A stretch of DNA of 64,000 nucleotides from Marinobacterium_D sp050908845. Lineage in GTDB: Bacteria; Pseudomonadota; Gammaproteobacteria; Pseudomonadales; Balneatricaceae. The position numbers were made by a program, and so were the translations under genes. Under the pieces are notes generated by a model, which was given only the letters and a program-made list of their open reading frames with translations, did not search any database and was not told where the DNA came from. The stretch is taken from assembly GCF_050908845.1 (NCBI RefSeq), contig NZ_CP194171.1, positions 2,108,001 to 2,172,000 of the forward strand, read 5' to 3'. Of this stretch, positions 43,150 through 51,808 are shown one piece after another; within the stretch, counting starts at the first letter, position 1, and every line of letters starts with the position of its first letter.

Positions 43150-44514
43150 ATGTCGCTGAAAATAAAAATCATGCTGTTGGCAATTTTGCCGATGGTGCTT
43201 GTGGCTATTTTGATCACCTGGCTGGGCAGCAAAGGCGCCGTGCTTCTGTCGGAGCAGGAGATCGCGATCTTTGAGGAGAACCTGCTCGAATCCAAACAGC
43301 GGGAGCTGAAGCATTATGTGGAGATGGCGGAGGCGGCGATTCTTCATGTGCGCGAATCAGCGGGTGAAGATACCGAGCTGGCCCAGCGGGAGGTGAAGCG
43401 GATCCTCAACGACATGACCTTCGGCGAGGACGGTTACTTCTTCGTTTATGACCGGGATGGCGTTAACCTCGTCCACCCGATCCAGCCTGAGCTGGTGGGG
43501 CAGGAGCTGATCGACATGCAGGACTACAGCGGAGACTACGTGATTCGTAACCTGCTCAGGATCGCGGGCGAAGGGGGCGGCTATCACCGCTATCTGTGGA
43601 ACAATCCCCGGCGTGATGCGGTCGAGAGCAAACTGGGCTACGTGGTTGAGATTCCGGACTGGGGCTGGATGTACGGTACCGGACTCTATCTGGATGATAT
43701 CAGCGCTGAGGTCAGTCAGATTCGTGGCGAGGTGAATCTGAATATCCGTGAGAACTTCTTCAATGTGAGTGTCATTGTGCTGAGCATGACACTGATCATC
43801 ACCATACTCGGTCTTGCCATTAACCTGCATGAAAGCCGGCTGGCGGATGCGCGTCTGCGTTCTCTGGCGCACCGTTCGATCCAGTTTCAGGTCAATGAGC
43901 GCCGGCGTTTCTCGCGGGAGTTGCACGACGGCATCAATCAGTTGATGGTCACGGTGCTCTACCGTATCGAGCTGGCGCGGCGCAAACTCAGCAAGGGTGA
44001 GCGTTCCGGCCTGGATGATATCGACTCAGGCCGGGCGGTTCTGAATGATGCGATCCAGGAGGTGCGCCGGATCTCCCACGACCTGCGCCCCAGTATTCTG
44101 GATGACCTGGGGCTGGAACCCGGCCTGGCCAGCCTGCTGGAGCAGTTTTCTGAACGCACCGGTATCCGCGTCGGCAAGGAGGTGGTGCTGCCGGAAAGTC
44201 GCTTGCCGGAGGATATCGAGATCACGCTGTATCGGTTGATACAGGAAGCGCTGACCAACGTGGAAAAGCATGCAGACGCCAGCGACATTACGCTGAAACT
44301 GGATCATCAGGGCGGCAGGGTGCGTCTTGATCTAAAAGATAATGGCTGCGGTTTTGATCCGGATGAAAATCGGCATATGCTAGGCATTGGCTTACGCAAC
44401 ATGCGTGAGCGCGTCGAGCTGTTGGGCGGTGATTACCGACTTGACTCAGGCGTGGGCGAAGGCACGCGGATCCGCGTGGTGCTGCCGCTCAAGGGACCTC
44501 AGGTGCTGGGATAA
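43150..44514 (+). CDS. Cache-domain sensor histidine kinase
   Basis: 454 residues. TM1 (7-26), a periplasmic single-Cache domain (about 30-200) with GYFFVYDRDGVNLVHP and the IPDWGWMYGTGLYLDD tail, TM2 (204-224), then a NarL/UhpB-type HisKA_3 domain with the phospho-acceptor His259 in RELHDGINQ and an HATPase_c domain with DNGCGFDP and GIGLRNMRERV. It is encoded just after the TRAP operon and 6 bases before its response regulator, so it probably senses a carboxylate and regulates that transporter. The start at 43150 gives a proper membrane anchor. Confidence 0.92.
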   Translation: MSLKIKIMLLAILPMVLVAILITWLGSKGAVLLSEQEIAIFEENLLESKQRELKHYVEMAEAAILHVRESAGEDTELAQREVKRILNDMTFGEDGYFFVYDRDGVNLVHPIQPELVGQELIDMQDYSGDYVIRNLLRIAGEGGGYHRYLWNNPRRDAVESKLGYVVEIPDWGWMYGTGLYLDDISAEVSQIRGEVNLNIRENFFNVSVIVLSMTLIITILGLAINLHESRLADARLRSLAHRSIQFQVNERRRFSRELHDGINQLMVTVLYRIELARRKLSKGERSGLDDIDSGRAVLNDAIQEVRRISHDLRPSILDDLGLEPGLASLLEQFSERTGIRVGKEVVLPESRLPEDIEITLYRLIQEALTNVEKHADASDITLKLDHQGGRVRLDLKDNGCGFDPDENRHMLGIGLRNMRERVELLGGDYRLDSGVGEGTRIRVVLPLKGPQVLG

Positions 44515-44520
44515 GTAGTA

Positions 44521-45174
44521 ATGTCCGATAAACCGATCAATGTCATTCTGGTCGATGACCATCCGCTGGTTGTCGATGGCATTCGTGCACGGCTTGAAGA
44601 TGAGCCGGGTATCCGGGTGGTTGGCGATGCAGCCAACGGTCTGGAGGCGGTGGAGGCCGCCATGGCGCTGAAGCCGGATGTGGTAATGATGGATGTGTCG
44701 ATGCCGGTCATGAACGGCTTTGAAGCGACCAAGAAGCTGCGTGAGTGCTGTCCCGATCTGCGCGTGCTGATTCTCAGTATGCACGATAACCGCGAGTATA
44801 TTCTGCAGCTGATACAGTCAGGTGCATCCGGCTACATCCTCAAGGATGTCTCTGCGGAAGAGATGGTCAAGGCGATAGAGACAGTCCATCATGGTGGCAC
44901 CTACTTTAGCTCCGGTGCCTCGCAGACACTGTTTGCGCGTTTTGACGAGCCGGCCGCCCCGGTAGGCGAGGGCAGTGTGCTGACGCCGCGAGAGATCACC
45001 GTATTGCGTTTACTGGCCGGCGGGCAGAACAATAAGGAGATCGCCCGGGAGCTGGATATCTCGGTGCGTACCGTCGAAACCCATCGCCAGAACATCAAGT
45101 CCAAGCTCAATATTCAGACTGCTGCCGGTCTGGTCAAATACGCCATCGAACACAATCTTGTTCAGTTGTCCTGA
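44521..45174 (+). CDS. LuxR/NarL-type response regulator
   Basis: 217 residues. Receiver domain with DD (12-13), phosphoacceptor Asp58 in VVMMDVSMP, Lys in GYILKDVSAEEM, and a LuxR-type HTH (about 148-213, LTPREITVLRLLAGGQNNKEIARELDI...). It is the partner of the Cache kinase encoded upstream and presumably activates the dctPQM promoter; two inverted repeats there are candidate sites. Its 3' end overlaps the convergent binding-protein gene by 13 bases. Confidence 0.94.
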   Translation: MSDKPINVILVDDHPLVVDGIRARLEDEPGIRVVGDAANGLEAVEAAMALKPDVVMMDVSMPVMNGFEATKKLRECCPDLRVLILSMHDNREYILQLIQSGASGYILKDVSAEEMVKAIETVHHGGTYFSSGASQTLFARFDEPAAPVGEGSVLTPREITVLRLLAGGQNNKEIARELDISVRTVETHRQNIKSKLNIQTAAGLVKYAIEHNLVQLS

Positions 45175-45977
45175 GCCTGAATCAGTGCTGGTAACAGGTC
45201 GTGATGACGGGCGGCCTGTTCCAGTCGGCCATCCTGCTTTATCTGGTCGACAAAGGCGTTCACCCGTTCAAGCCAGAGTGGTTGCTCTTGTGCCACCGCG
45301 TAGGCGTATCTGAAGGGGCGGGGCGCGCTGAGCTCTGCCGGGTCGATCACTTTCGCCCAGTCATAGAATGTCAGCACCTTGCGGGAATAAGGGTAGTCTG
45401 TAATGAACAGGTCCGCGCGGCCGGACAGTACCGCCTCTTCACGCTCGCGGGGGTTGTTCACCACTAGCAACCCGGCATGCTCAAGGTGCTTTTTCATATA
45501 CCCTTCCATGTAGGTGCCTTTCTGTACGCAGACGACTCCGCCCGGTTGGTCCATATCCTGCCAGCGTCTCAGGGTGCTGTTCGTTTTGGTGGTGACGCCG
45601 TACATATGGCTGGCCAGATAGGGCTCGCTGTAGTCTATGCGTTGCGCTCGGGCGGCTGTGATCGCGATCGCGAACATGCCGATATCGCATGCGTCCTGCT
45701 CGATATCATCGATGAAACGCCCGAAGTTCGTCTCGACAAAGTGGAGTTGCACCCCCAGGTCGTCCGCCAAAGCCTGGGCCAGTTCGATGTCTATTCCTTC
45801 CAATTCGCCGGTTTTGGGGTGGCGTGCGCTAATCGAAAAGTAGCCCGGCCAGATGCAGACACGTAGTTCGTTGCTGCTTTGGATACGTTCGAGTCGGTTA
45901 TCTGCACTTACGGGCAGGGTAATTAATAGCAGTAACAGGAGAAAGTACTGACCTGTCGCAAGAGGGGGTCGGATCAT
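45162..45977 (-). CDS. Orphan periplasmic substrate-binding protein (SBP_bac_3 type)
   Basis: 271 residues with a signal peptide (about 1-25, ITLPVSA|DN). Cluster 3 (amino-acid-type) binding protein: LRVCIWPGYFSI, GIDIELAQALADDLGVQLHFVE, DACDIGMFAIAITAARAQRIDYSEPY, and a hinge with GRADLFITDYP. No permease or ATPase is adjacent. Instead the gene is divergent, over 62 bp, from a PAS-GGDEF-EAL membrane protein, so it may be a sensor lobe, not a transporter part. The ATG at 45977 places the signal peptide correctly. Confidence 0.86.
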   Translation of the reverse strand: MIRPPLATGQYFLLLLLLITLPVSADNRLERIQSSNELRVCIWPGYFSISARHPKTGELEGIDIELAQALADDLGVQLHFVETNFGRFIDDIEQDACDIGMFAIAITAARAQRIDYSEPYLASHMYGVTTKTNSTLRRWQDMDQPGGVVCVQKGTYMEGYMKKHLEHAGLLVVNNPREREEAVLSGRADLFITDYPYSRKVLTFYDWAKVIDPAELSAPRPFRYAYAVAQEQPLWLERVNAFVDQIKQDGRLEQAARHHDLLPALIQAQDN

Positions 45978-46039
45978 GCTGCGTTCACTTTTTCCTAAGG
46001 ATATGATGTGCACTATATGTAGTTTGGGGTGGCCTGCCA

Positions 46040-48685
46040 TTGATCTGGAACCGTATTACCCTTATTCCACTCGTCGGTTTCGCTCTGAGTATCAGTTTTA
46101 TTCTCGTGTTTGGACTCTTTTACCAGATTGGTGAAACGCGGGCACGTGACAGTATCTCGGAAGAAACGGATGTGCTGGCTCATGCTCTTGAAAGCGGAAT
46201 TGTGCGCAGTATTCAGGATATCCAGGGACGGCTGAATGCGCTCAGCGTCCAGCTTGAGTACGATTCGGAACTCCTGTTTCAGCCGGATGAGCTTGTGCAC
46301 CGGTTGGCTGTGCTGACCAGTCTGAGCCCGCAGTTGCGGGAATTGGCTGTGGTAACGGCCGAAGGTTTGATGCTGGCGAGCTCCGTTTCCGGTACAGCGG
46401 GGCTGGCTGTTGAGGGGGTGAGCTGCCTGTCATCAGACTCCAGAGGGCGATCGCTCTCTTTTGGCCATCCGGTGGCGGGTCGCAGTCTGGCACAGTTGCT
46501 GGCCCCTTCCGGTATCTATCAACTGCCGGTTTGTATGCCGCTGCCAGGCGAGCAGGGCGCGCCTGTCGCCTGGCTGGTGGCGACATGGAACCCGGATGCG
46601 ATTCGTGAGCAGTTCCGCCCCCTGGTTGAGCGTCTGCCGGTCAGCGCTGGGCTTTATCGCTATGACGGTGTATTGCTGGCTGAGTCGCCAAATCAGGCTG
46701 CTGCGCCAGGGAGCACCCTTGGTGATGCAGCGCCTTTTATGGCGGCTCTGGCAGAGCGTGAATGGGGTGCTTTCCAGCATTATGAGGCGGGGCGCGAATA
46801 CCTGGTGACTTACCGGGCCACGTCGATGTTTCCGGTGGTCGTCTCGCTGCAATATGATGTGTCGGCGGGCCTGGCTTCCTGGCGCGAGATGGCACGGCGT
46901 CTGGCGTGGCTGGTCGGCATTATCGTTCTTGGCATCGCCGGGATTTCACTGTTGCTCTGGACGATGGCCCGCCGGCAGGCACAGATGGCTGACCGGCTTC
47001 AGCTGCTTGGCACGGCAATCAGTACCACCGCCAACGCGGTGATTATTACCGATCGTAACGGCCGGGTGGAGTGGGTCAATGAAGCCTTCACCCGGCTGAC
47101 CGGTTACCATCTGGATGAGGTTCAGGGGCGCTCACCCGCGGTGCTGAACTCCGGAACTCACAGCCGCTTTTTCTTCCGTACGCTATGGGAAACAATTACT
47201 TCGGGCGCGGTATGGCGTGGCGAGGTGATCAACCGGACCCGCGATGGCAGGCGATTGATCGTCGATCAGACGATTACTCCGATAACCGGAGATGCCGGTG
47301 CTATCAGCCACTACGTGGCCGTTCATGAAGATGTGACGGCGCGGCGTGAAGCCGAGCAGCGGGCGCTTTTCCTCGCGTTTCATGACCAGCTTACTGAGCT
47401 GCCGAACCGCCGCAAGTTGATGGAATGGCTGACCGAGGCGCTCTCGACCCAGAGGCAATCTGAGGTCGGGCTGCTTTATCTCGACCTGGATAACTTCAAG
47501 ACCGTTAATGACACCCTGGGTCATCTCGAAGGCGATGAGCTGCTGGTGATTACCGTAAAACGGTTGAGTAACGCGATTAGCAAGGATGTGCTGCTGGCCC
47601 GCCTGGGCGGCGACGAGTTTGCCCTGGTAGTGACCGAGTCGGTGAGTAAATATGGGTTGGAGGAGCTGGCCGCGCGCCTGATCAAGGTGTTGGCGCAGCC
47701 GGTGGAGCTGAACGGCACGCGGTTTCAGTTGACCGCAAGCGTTGGGGTCGCCCAGGGGCAGCCCGGTATAACCGAGCCGGCAACGCTGCTGCGGCAGGCG
47801 GATCTTGCCATGTACAAGGCCAAGCACGATGGCCGCAACCTCTATCGGTTTTTCGACCAGCAGATGGACTACCTGATGCAGCGTCGTGTCGACCTGGAGC
47901 AGGGGCTGAGAGTGGCGGTGGAGAGTGGTCGTGAACTGTCTCTTCGATATCAGCCGATTTTCGATGCCCATACGCTGAAACCTGTCGGTGCCGAGGTGCT
48001 GATGCGCTGGTGTAATGACGCCGGCGACTGGATCTCTCCGGCCGAGTTTATCCCGGTGGCGGAAGAGAGCGGCATGATCGTGGAGATAGGCGCCTGGCAG
48101 ATGGAGACGGTGATCTGCCAGCTCGCTGAATGGGATCGCGAGGGGCTTGATGTGCGCTACCTGAGCCTGAATATCTCCGCCGTCCAGCTGGCGAGAGATG
48201 ATATAGCGGCACGCCTGCTGGCCACGCTGGCGCGTTACGGCATCGGCACCCATAGGATAGTGGTCGAGATTACGGAAACGACCCTGATGAGCAAATCCGA
48301 GTTGGTGCGGACCAATCTGTCGGCGCTTGAGGTTGCAGGTATTCAGGTTTCCATCGATGACTTCGGCACCGGTTATTCATCCCTGAGTTACCTTAAGCAA
48401 CTGCAGGCTGATTATCTGAAGATAGACCGCAGCTTCGTGGTGGGTATCAATAAAAATCACAGCGATGAAGAGATCATTCAGGCGATGCTGGCTGTGGCCA
48501 GAAGTCTGCAGATGAAAGTGGTGGCAGAGGGGGTTGATGATGAGCGGCAGCTGCGCTTCCTGCAGGCTGCCGGTTGTGACCTGATCCAGGGGTTTCTGCT
48601 GAGCAAACCGCTGGAAGCGGTCGATGCGGCCATGCTCTTTTCGCAGGCCGGTCGGGGCTTGACGCTCGCTGCCGGTTTTGATTAG
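46040..48685 (+). CDS. Membrane PAS-GGDEF-EAL c-di-GMP protein
   Basis: 881 residues. TM1 (8-28), a large periplasmic sensor (29-288), TM2 (289-308), PAS (318-440), GGDEF (450-605; intact GGDEF 523-527, no I-site) and EAL (615-870; EVL 652-654, DDFGTGYS 773-780, KIDRSFV, QGFLLSKP). Both catalytic sets look sound, so it could make or hydrolyse c-di-GMP. The start is TTG, the only near start that retains TM1, with GGGGTGG upstream. Divergent to an orphan binding protein, like MbaA next to NspS in Vibrio; a shared periplasmic sensing function is inference. Confidence 0.93.
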   Translation: MIWNRITLIPLVGFALSISFILVFGLFYQIGETRARDSISEETDVLAHALESGIVRSIQDIQGRLNALSVQLEYDSELLFQPDELVHRLAVLTSLSPQLRELAVVTAEGLMLASSVSGTAGLAVEGVSCLSSDSRGRSLSFGHPVAGRSLAQLLAPSGIYQLPVCMPLPGEQGAPVAWLVATWNPDAIREQFRPLVERLPVSAGLYRYDGVLLAESPNQAAAPGSTLGDAAPFMAALAEREWGAFQHYEAGREYLVTYRATSMFPVVVSLQYDVSAGLASWREMARRLAWLVGIIVLGIAGISLLLWTMARRQAQMADRLQLLGTAISTTANAVIITDRNGRVEWVNEAFTRLTGYHLDEVQGRSPAVLNSGTHSRFFFRTLWETITSGAVWRGEVINRTRDGRRLIVDQTITPITGDAGAISHYVAVHEDVTARREAEQRALFLAFHDQLTELPNRRKLMEWLTEALSTQRQSEVGLLYLDLDNFKTVNDTLGHLEGDELLVITVKRLSNAISKDVLLARLGGDEFALVVTESVSKYGLEELAARLIKVLAQPVELNGTRFQLTASVGVAQGQPGITEPATLLRQADLAMYKAKHDGRNLYRFFDQQMDYLMQRRVDLEQGLRVAVESGRELSLRYQPIFDAHTLKPVGAEVLMRWCNDAGDWISPAEFIPVAEESGMIVEIGAWQMETVICQLAEWDREGLDVRYLSLNISAVQLARDDIAARLLATLARYGIGTHRIVVEITETTLMSKSELVRTNLSALEVAGIQVSIDDFGTGYSSLSYLKQLQADYLKIDRSFVVGINKNHSDEEIIQAMLAVARSLQMKVVAEGVDDERQLRFLQAAGCDLIQGFLLSKPLEAVDAAMLFSQAGRGLTLAAGFD

Positions 48686-48738
48686 TAACGCCAAATCTAA
48701 GGTGTTGAAAATCAATAAAAAAACTTTTCAAAAAAAGG

Positions 48739-48766
48739 TTGCGCCGTTCGAACCGATATATATAAT
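48739..48766 (+). promoter_or_regulatory. Sigma-70 promoter of tRNA-Val
   Basis: TTGCGC (48739-48744), 16 bases, TATAAT (48761-48766), about 40 bp before the tRNA. Confidence 0.7.
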
Positions 48767-48807
48767 ACGCACCACGTTTGAGGCGGAACACAAAGCCCCA
48801 AGCATCT

Positions 48808-48884
48808 AGGACTATAGCTCAGTTGGTTAGAGCACCACCTTGACATGGTGGGGGTCAGCAGTTCGAGTCTGCTTAGTCCTACCA
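48808..48884 (+). tRNA. tRNA-Val (anticodon GAC)
   Basis: 77 bases including the encoded CCA. Acceptor stem AGGACTA/TAGTCCT, D-arm GCTC/GAGC with TTGGTTA, anticodon loop CTTGACA giving GAC, and TTCGAGT in the T-loop. All stems close well. It carries its own promoter and terminator, so it is a single-gene unit. Confidence 0.96.
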
Positions 48885-48899
48885 AATTCTTTACAAAGA

Positions 48900-48931
48900 C
48901 AGCGGGTTAGCGGAAGCGGCCCGCTGTTTTT
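48900..48931 (+). terminator. Terminator of tRNA-Val
   Basis: CAGCGGG (48900-48906) pairs with CCCGCTG (48920-48926), followed by TTTTT. Confidence 0.85.
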
Positions 48932-49281
48932 GTTTGTGGTTCCCAAAAAAATTCCAATCAGTTTTCGGCTGTCTTTAATCTTTCGGTTCGTCGATCGGCT
49001 TTGCCGGCGCTGGCGGAAGGTTGTCAGAGCTCCAGCGGGCGCTCCTTTGGTGTCTTTCTTGCTCGACGCTTGGCGATGCTCGACGCGTCGTGGCACTCCT
49101 GGGCGACCTCCACTGAAGGCGTCGCCTATTGTGTCTTGCTTCAGGCCTGCCCTCTGGAAGATCTTATCTCTGCGGCGCTGGTGAGTTTCGATGCTTAAAG
49201 GAGTGCTTTGGGCGTCTGGCGGAGCGGGATAGCCGAGCAATTATTTCTGGCAGGATGTTAAGTCGCAGCAGGAGTACAAGG
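48932..49281. other. Intergenic stretch after tRNA-Val
   Basis: About 350 bases with no supported gene. Open frames cover it on both strands (for example 48840-49184 + and 48827-49240 -), but they run through the tRNA, lack ribosome sites and resemble shadow frames. A GGCGAC/GTCGCC hairpin lies at 49104-49128. The minus-strand frame (RQRRQSRS-type) recalls spurious proteins from a recurring intergenic sequence; this is an impression only. Confidence 0.3.
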
Positions 49282-49863
49282 ATGTCCGTACCGCATATCA
49301 ACCTGACCTGTAATCGCTGTGATGCGTCCTGGTCGCCGCTACAGCTGAACAAGCGCCGGGTCTACCTCGACGGCAGTGTGGAAGTGCCTTTGCACAGTAC
49401 GTTGGGCTGGTGTGAAGAGTGTGCTGCACTTCGGCCGGTCGAGCATTTCGAAGATGCTGCCTGGACGCAGCAGGAGATCGATGCAATTCAGGCTGAGCTG
49501 CAAAGTCTGTCGGATACCCGGGTTAAGCGGTTTGCTCTCAGGCTGCTTCCGGGCAAAAGGGCGACTGTTGATTGGCTGGCACGGCAGATTTCCTCTCTGC
49601 AGCGCAGGTTGGCGTTGATAGCCGAGCGTCGCGGTGATGAGGCCTGCCTGGTGTGCGGTAGCCGGCAGCTGCAGTCTTTTAATGGCGATTATAGTCTGGA
49701 GATGGACGACACTTTTTCGTATGTGGGCAGCAAGCCCACCGGCTTTCTCCATCCCGGCTGCGGTGGTGAATTCATCGCTACCGGCTCTGATGTGCGTTTT
49801 ATCCTTTCACGGACCACTTATTGCTACGACCTGGAAGGTCGCTTGATTGACGAGCGGCGCTAA
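49282..49863 (+). CDS. Zinc-ribbon-like protein of unknown function
   Basis: 193 residues, soluble. An N-terminal Cys pair CNRC with CEEC about 30 residues later, a helical middle (about 55-110), then CLVCG and a PGCGG pair, suggesting one or two structural zinc sites. No family is recognised. The ATG at 49282 is chosen for AGGAG 7 bases upstream and because the Cys motif follows at once; in-frame upstream starts (49129, 49258) lie in the intergenic region. It ends before a bidirectional terminator shared with gltA. Confidence 0.78.
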   Translation: MSVPHINLTCNRCDASWSPLQLNKRRVYLDGSVEVPLHSTLGWCEECAALRPVEHFEDAAWTQQEIDAIQAELQSLSDTRVKRFALRLLPGKRATVDWLARQISSLQRRLALIAERRGDEACLVCGSRQLQSFNGDYSLEMDDTFSYVGSKPTGFLHPGCGGEFIATGSDVRFILSRTTYCYDLEGRLIDERR

Positions 49864-50048
49864 ACGTTTGTGGCTGCTTTGGGTGCCTGTTTATCGCTTG
49901 GCGCCCCGTTCCGTGGGTTATGCTGCAAAATTTACGGATTGTTTGGCGCCAGTTTCTGCCAGTGCTTAATGTTGCAAGTTATCTTGGAATGTCGGTGCCG
50001 GGTTACTGAATGCTGGTGTGCGCGGAGTGATTTCTGTGTTGCGGAAAT

Positions 50049-50077
50049 AAAACAGCCCGCATAGTGCGGGCTGTTTT
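50049..50077. terminator. Bidirectional terminator between the zinc-ribbon gene and gltA
   Basis: 13-bp perfect stem AAAACAGCCCGCA/TGCGGGCTGTTTT with loop TAG; T-run on both strands. It serves the two convergent genes. Confidence 0.9.
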
Positions 50078-50095
50078 GGTTGCGAGAGTCCGGTG

Positions 50096-51376
50096 TTACT
50101 TCGCCGGGTAGTCGCGCTGTTTCGGGCCTGTGTAAAGCTGGCGCGGACGACCGATCTTGTTCGGGCTGGAGTGGAACTCGTTCCAGTGAGAGATCCAGCC
50201 GATGGTGCGTGACAGGGCGAAGATCACGGTGAACATGTTGGTCGGGATGCCGATCGCCTTCAGGATGATACCGGAGTAGAAGTCCACGTTCGGGTACAGT
50301 TTGCGCTTGACGAAGTACTCGTCTTCCAGCGCGATCTGCTCCAGGCGCTTGGCGATCTTCAGCAGAGGATCGTTTTCAATGCCCAGCTCAGACAGGACTG
50401 CTTCTGCGGTTTTCGCCATAACCTTGGCGCGCGGATCGAAGTTGCGGTAGACGCGGTGACCAAAGCCCATCAGGCGGAACGGGTCGTTCGGATCCTTGGC
50501 GCGCTCGATGAATTCCGGAATGCGTGACTCGTCGCCGATTTCGTTCAGCATTACCAGAACAGCTTCGTTGGCGCCGCCGTGTGCCGGGCCCCAGAGTGCT
50601 GCGATACCGGCTGCGATACAGGCGAACGGGTTAGCGCCTGAGGAGCCTGCCAGACGAACGGTGGAAGTGGAGGCGTTCTGTTCGTGGTCGGCGTGCAGGA
50701 TGAAGATCTTGTCCATCGCCTTGGCGAGCGTGGGGCTGACGTTGTATTCACCGCACGGTGTGCTGAACATCATGTGCAGGAAGTTTTCGGCGTAGTTCAT
50801 TTCGTTGCGCGGGAAGATGAACGGCTGGCCGATAGAGTACTTGTAGCACATGGCGGCGATCGTCGGCATCTTGGCGATCAGGCGGTACGCGCAGACTTCG
50901 CGATGATGCGGATCGTTGATGTCCAGGGAGTCGTGATAGAAGGCTGACAGTGCACCGACAACGCCGCACATGATAGCCATGGGGTGGGCGTCGCGACGGA
51001 AGCCGTTGAAGAAGTGGCTCATCTGCTCGTGGACCATGGTGTGGTTGGTCACGGTGTTGTTGAACGTTTCTTTCTGTTCCGGGGTCGGGAGCTCGCCGTT
51101 CAGCAGCAGGTAGCAGACTTCGAGGTAGTCGGCGTTCTCTGCCAGCTGCTCGATCGGGTAGCCGCCGTGAAGCAGGATGCCGTTACCGCCGTCGATGTAG
51201 GTCAGTTTGGATTCGCAGGCGGCCGTCGATACGAAGCCTGGATCGTAGGTGAAAAGTCCCTGACCGGTCAGAGGGCGTACGTCGATGACGTCCGGGCCTT
51301 CTGTGCCGCTATAAACCGGAAGCTCAATTGCATCTTCCAGACCATCGACTGTCAAACGTGCTTTTTTGTCAGCCAT
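50096..51376 (-). CDS. gltA: Citrate synthase
   Basis: Condenses oxaloacetate and acetyl-CoA to citrate, the entry step of the TCA cycle. 426 residues, type II (hexameric, NADH-sensitive) like E. coli GltA (427). Active-site segments: ADHEQNASTSTVRLAGSSG (His), GFGHRVYRNFDPRAKVM (His), and VDFYSGIILKAIGIP (Asp). AGGAG precedes the ATG. It is the only TCA gene here on the minus strand, divergent from sdhC over a shared regulatory region with its own TTGACA-16-TATAGT promoter. Confidence 0.97.
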   Translation of the reverse strand: MADKKARLTVDGLEDAIELPVYSGTEGPDVIDVRPLTGQGLFTYDPGFVSTAACESKLTYIDGGNGILLHGGYPIEQLAENADYLEVCYLLLNGELPTPEQKETFNNTVTNHTMVHEQMSHFFNGFRRDAHPMAIMCGVVGALSAFYHDSLDINDPHHREVCAYRLIAKMPTIAAMCYKYSIGQPFIFPRNEMNYAENFLHMMFSTPCGEYNVSPTLAKAMDKIFILHADHEQNASTSTVRLAGSSGANPFACIAAGIAALWGPAHGGANEAVLVMLNEIGDESRIPEFIERAKDPNDPFRLMGFGHRVYRNFDPRAKVMAKTAEAVLSELGIENDPLLKIAKRLEQIALEDEYFVKRKLYPNVDFYSGIILKAIGIPTNMFTVIFALSRTIGWISHWNEFHSSPNKIGRPRQLYTGPKQRDYPAK

Positions 51377-51474
51377 TCGAGGCTCCTATCATTCGGTTTT
51401 AATAGCTGCGACTTGTTGTCAGCCGCTTTATGCGGGGCTTCAGGATCAGCTGCGGCCCCGTAAAGAGTGGAACC

Positions 51475-51502
51475 ACTATAAGGTTTGAAGCGTGATTGTC
51501 AA
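51475..51502 (-). promoter_or_regulatory. Promoter of gltA
   Basis: On the minus strand: TTGACA (51502-51497), 16 bases, TATAGT (51480-51475). The roughly 95-base leader contains a stem of CGGGGC/GCCCCG extended by TTTA/TAAA (51427-51464, 2-nt bulge). Confidence 0.75.
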
Positions 51503-51563
51503 TTTAGTCAAAGGGCTAATATGTTGCATCGCATCATGAGTAAAATTCTAAGTTAGTCAGCCG

Positions 51564-51581
51564 TTTTATTGGCCAATAAAA
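51564..51581. promoter_or_regulatory. 18-bp perfect palindrome between gltA and sdhC
   Basis: TTTTATTGGCCAATAAAA reads the same on both strands. It lies 62 bp upstream of the gltA -35 box and 70 bp upstream of the sdhC -35 box, a fitting place for an operator controlling both units. Confidence 0.6.
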
Positions 51582-51650
51582 GCAGCGCGATCGATGCCTG
51601 CTGTCACCCTGAGGCGTATTGGACATAAGGCTAATGCGGCCTGTGCTGCA

Positions 51651-51679
51651 TTGTGTTCATAGGGTGAAGTGTCTATACT
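51651..51679 (+). promoter_or_regulatory. Promoter of sdhCDAB
   Basis: TTGTGT (51651-51656), 17 bases, TATACT (51674-51679), about 130 bases before sdhC. The rest of the 432-bp gltA-sdhC space holds no gene. Confidence 0.65.
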
Positions 51680-51808
51680 CCGGCATCTGAAATGTCTCAC
51701 AAAAGCAAAAATAAATGAGTCCATTTCAGGCATCTCGAGGTACTACTCTCTGAGCACTTCCAAGTAACCGTGCCTTGCAACAGGGCCGAAAGAGTGTGAA
51801 CTAGAGCC

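Noticed and set aside
48827..49240. 137-residue minus-strand frame over tRNA-Val
   Set aside because: Covers the tRNA and a terminator; no ribosome site; not a plausible protein.
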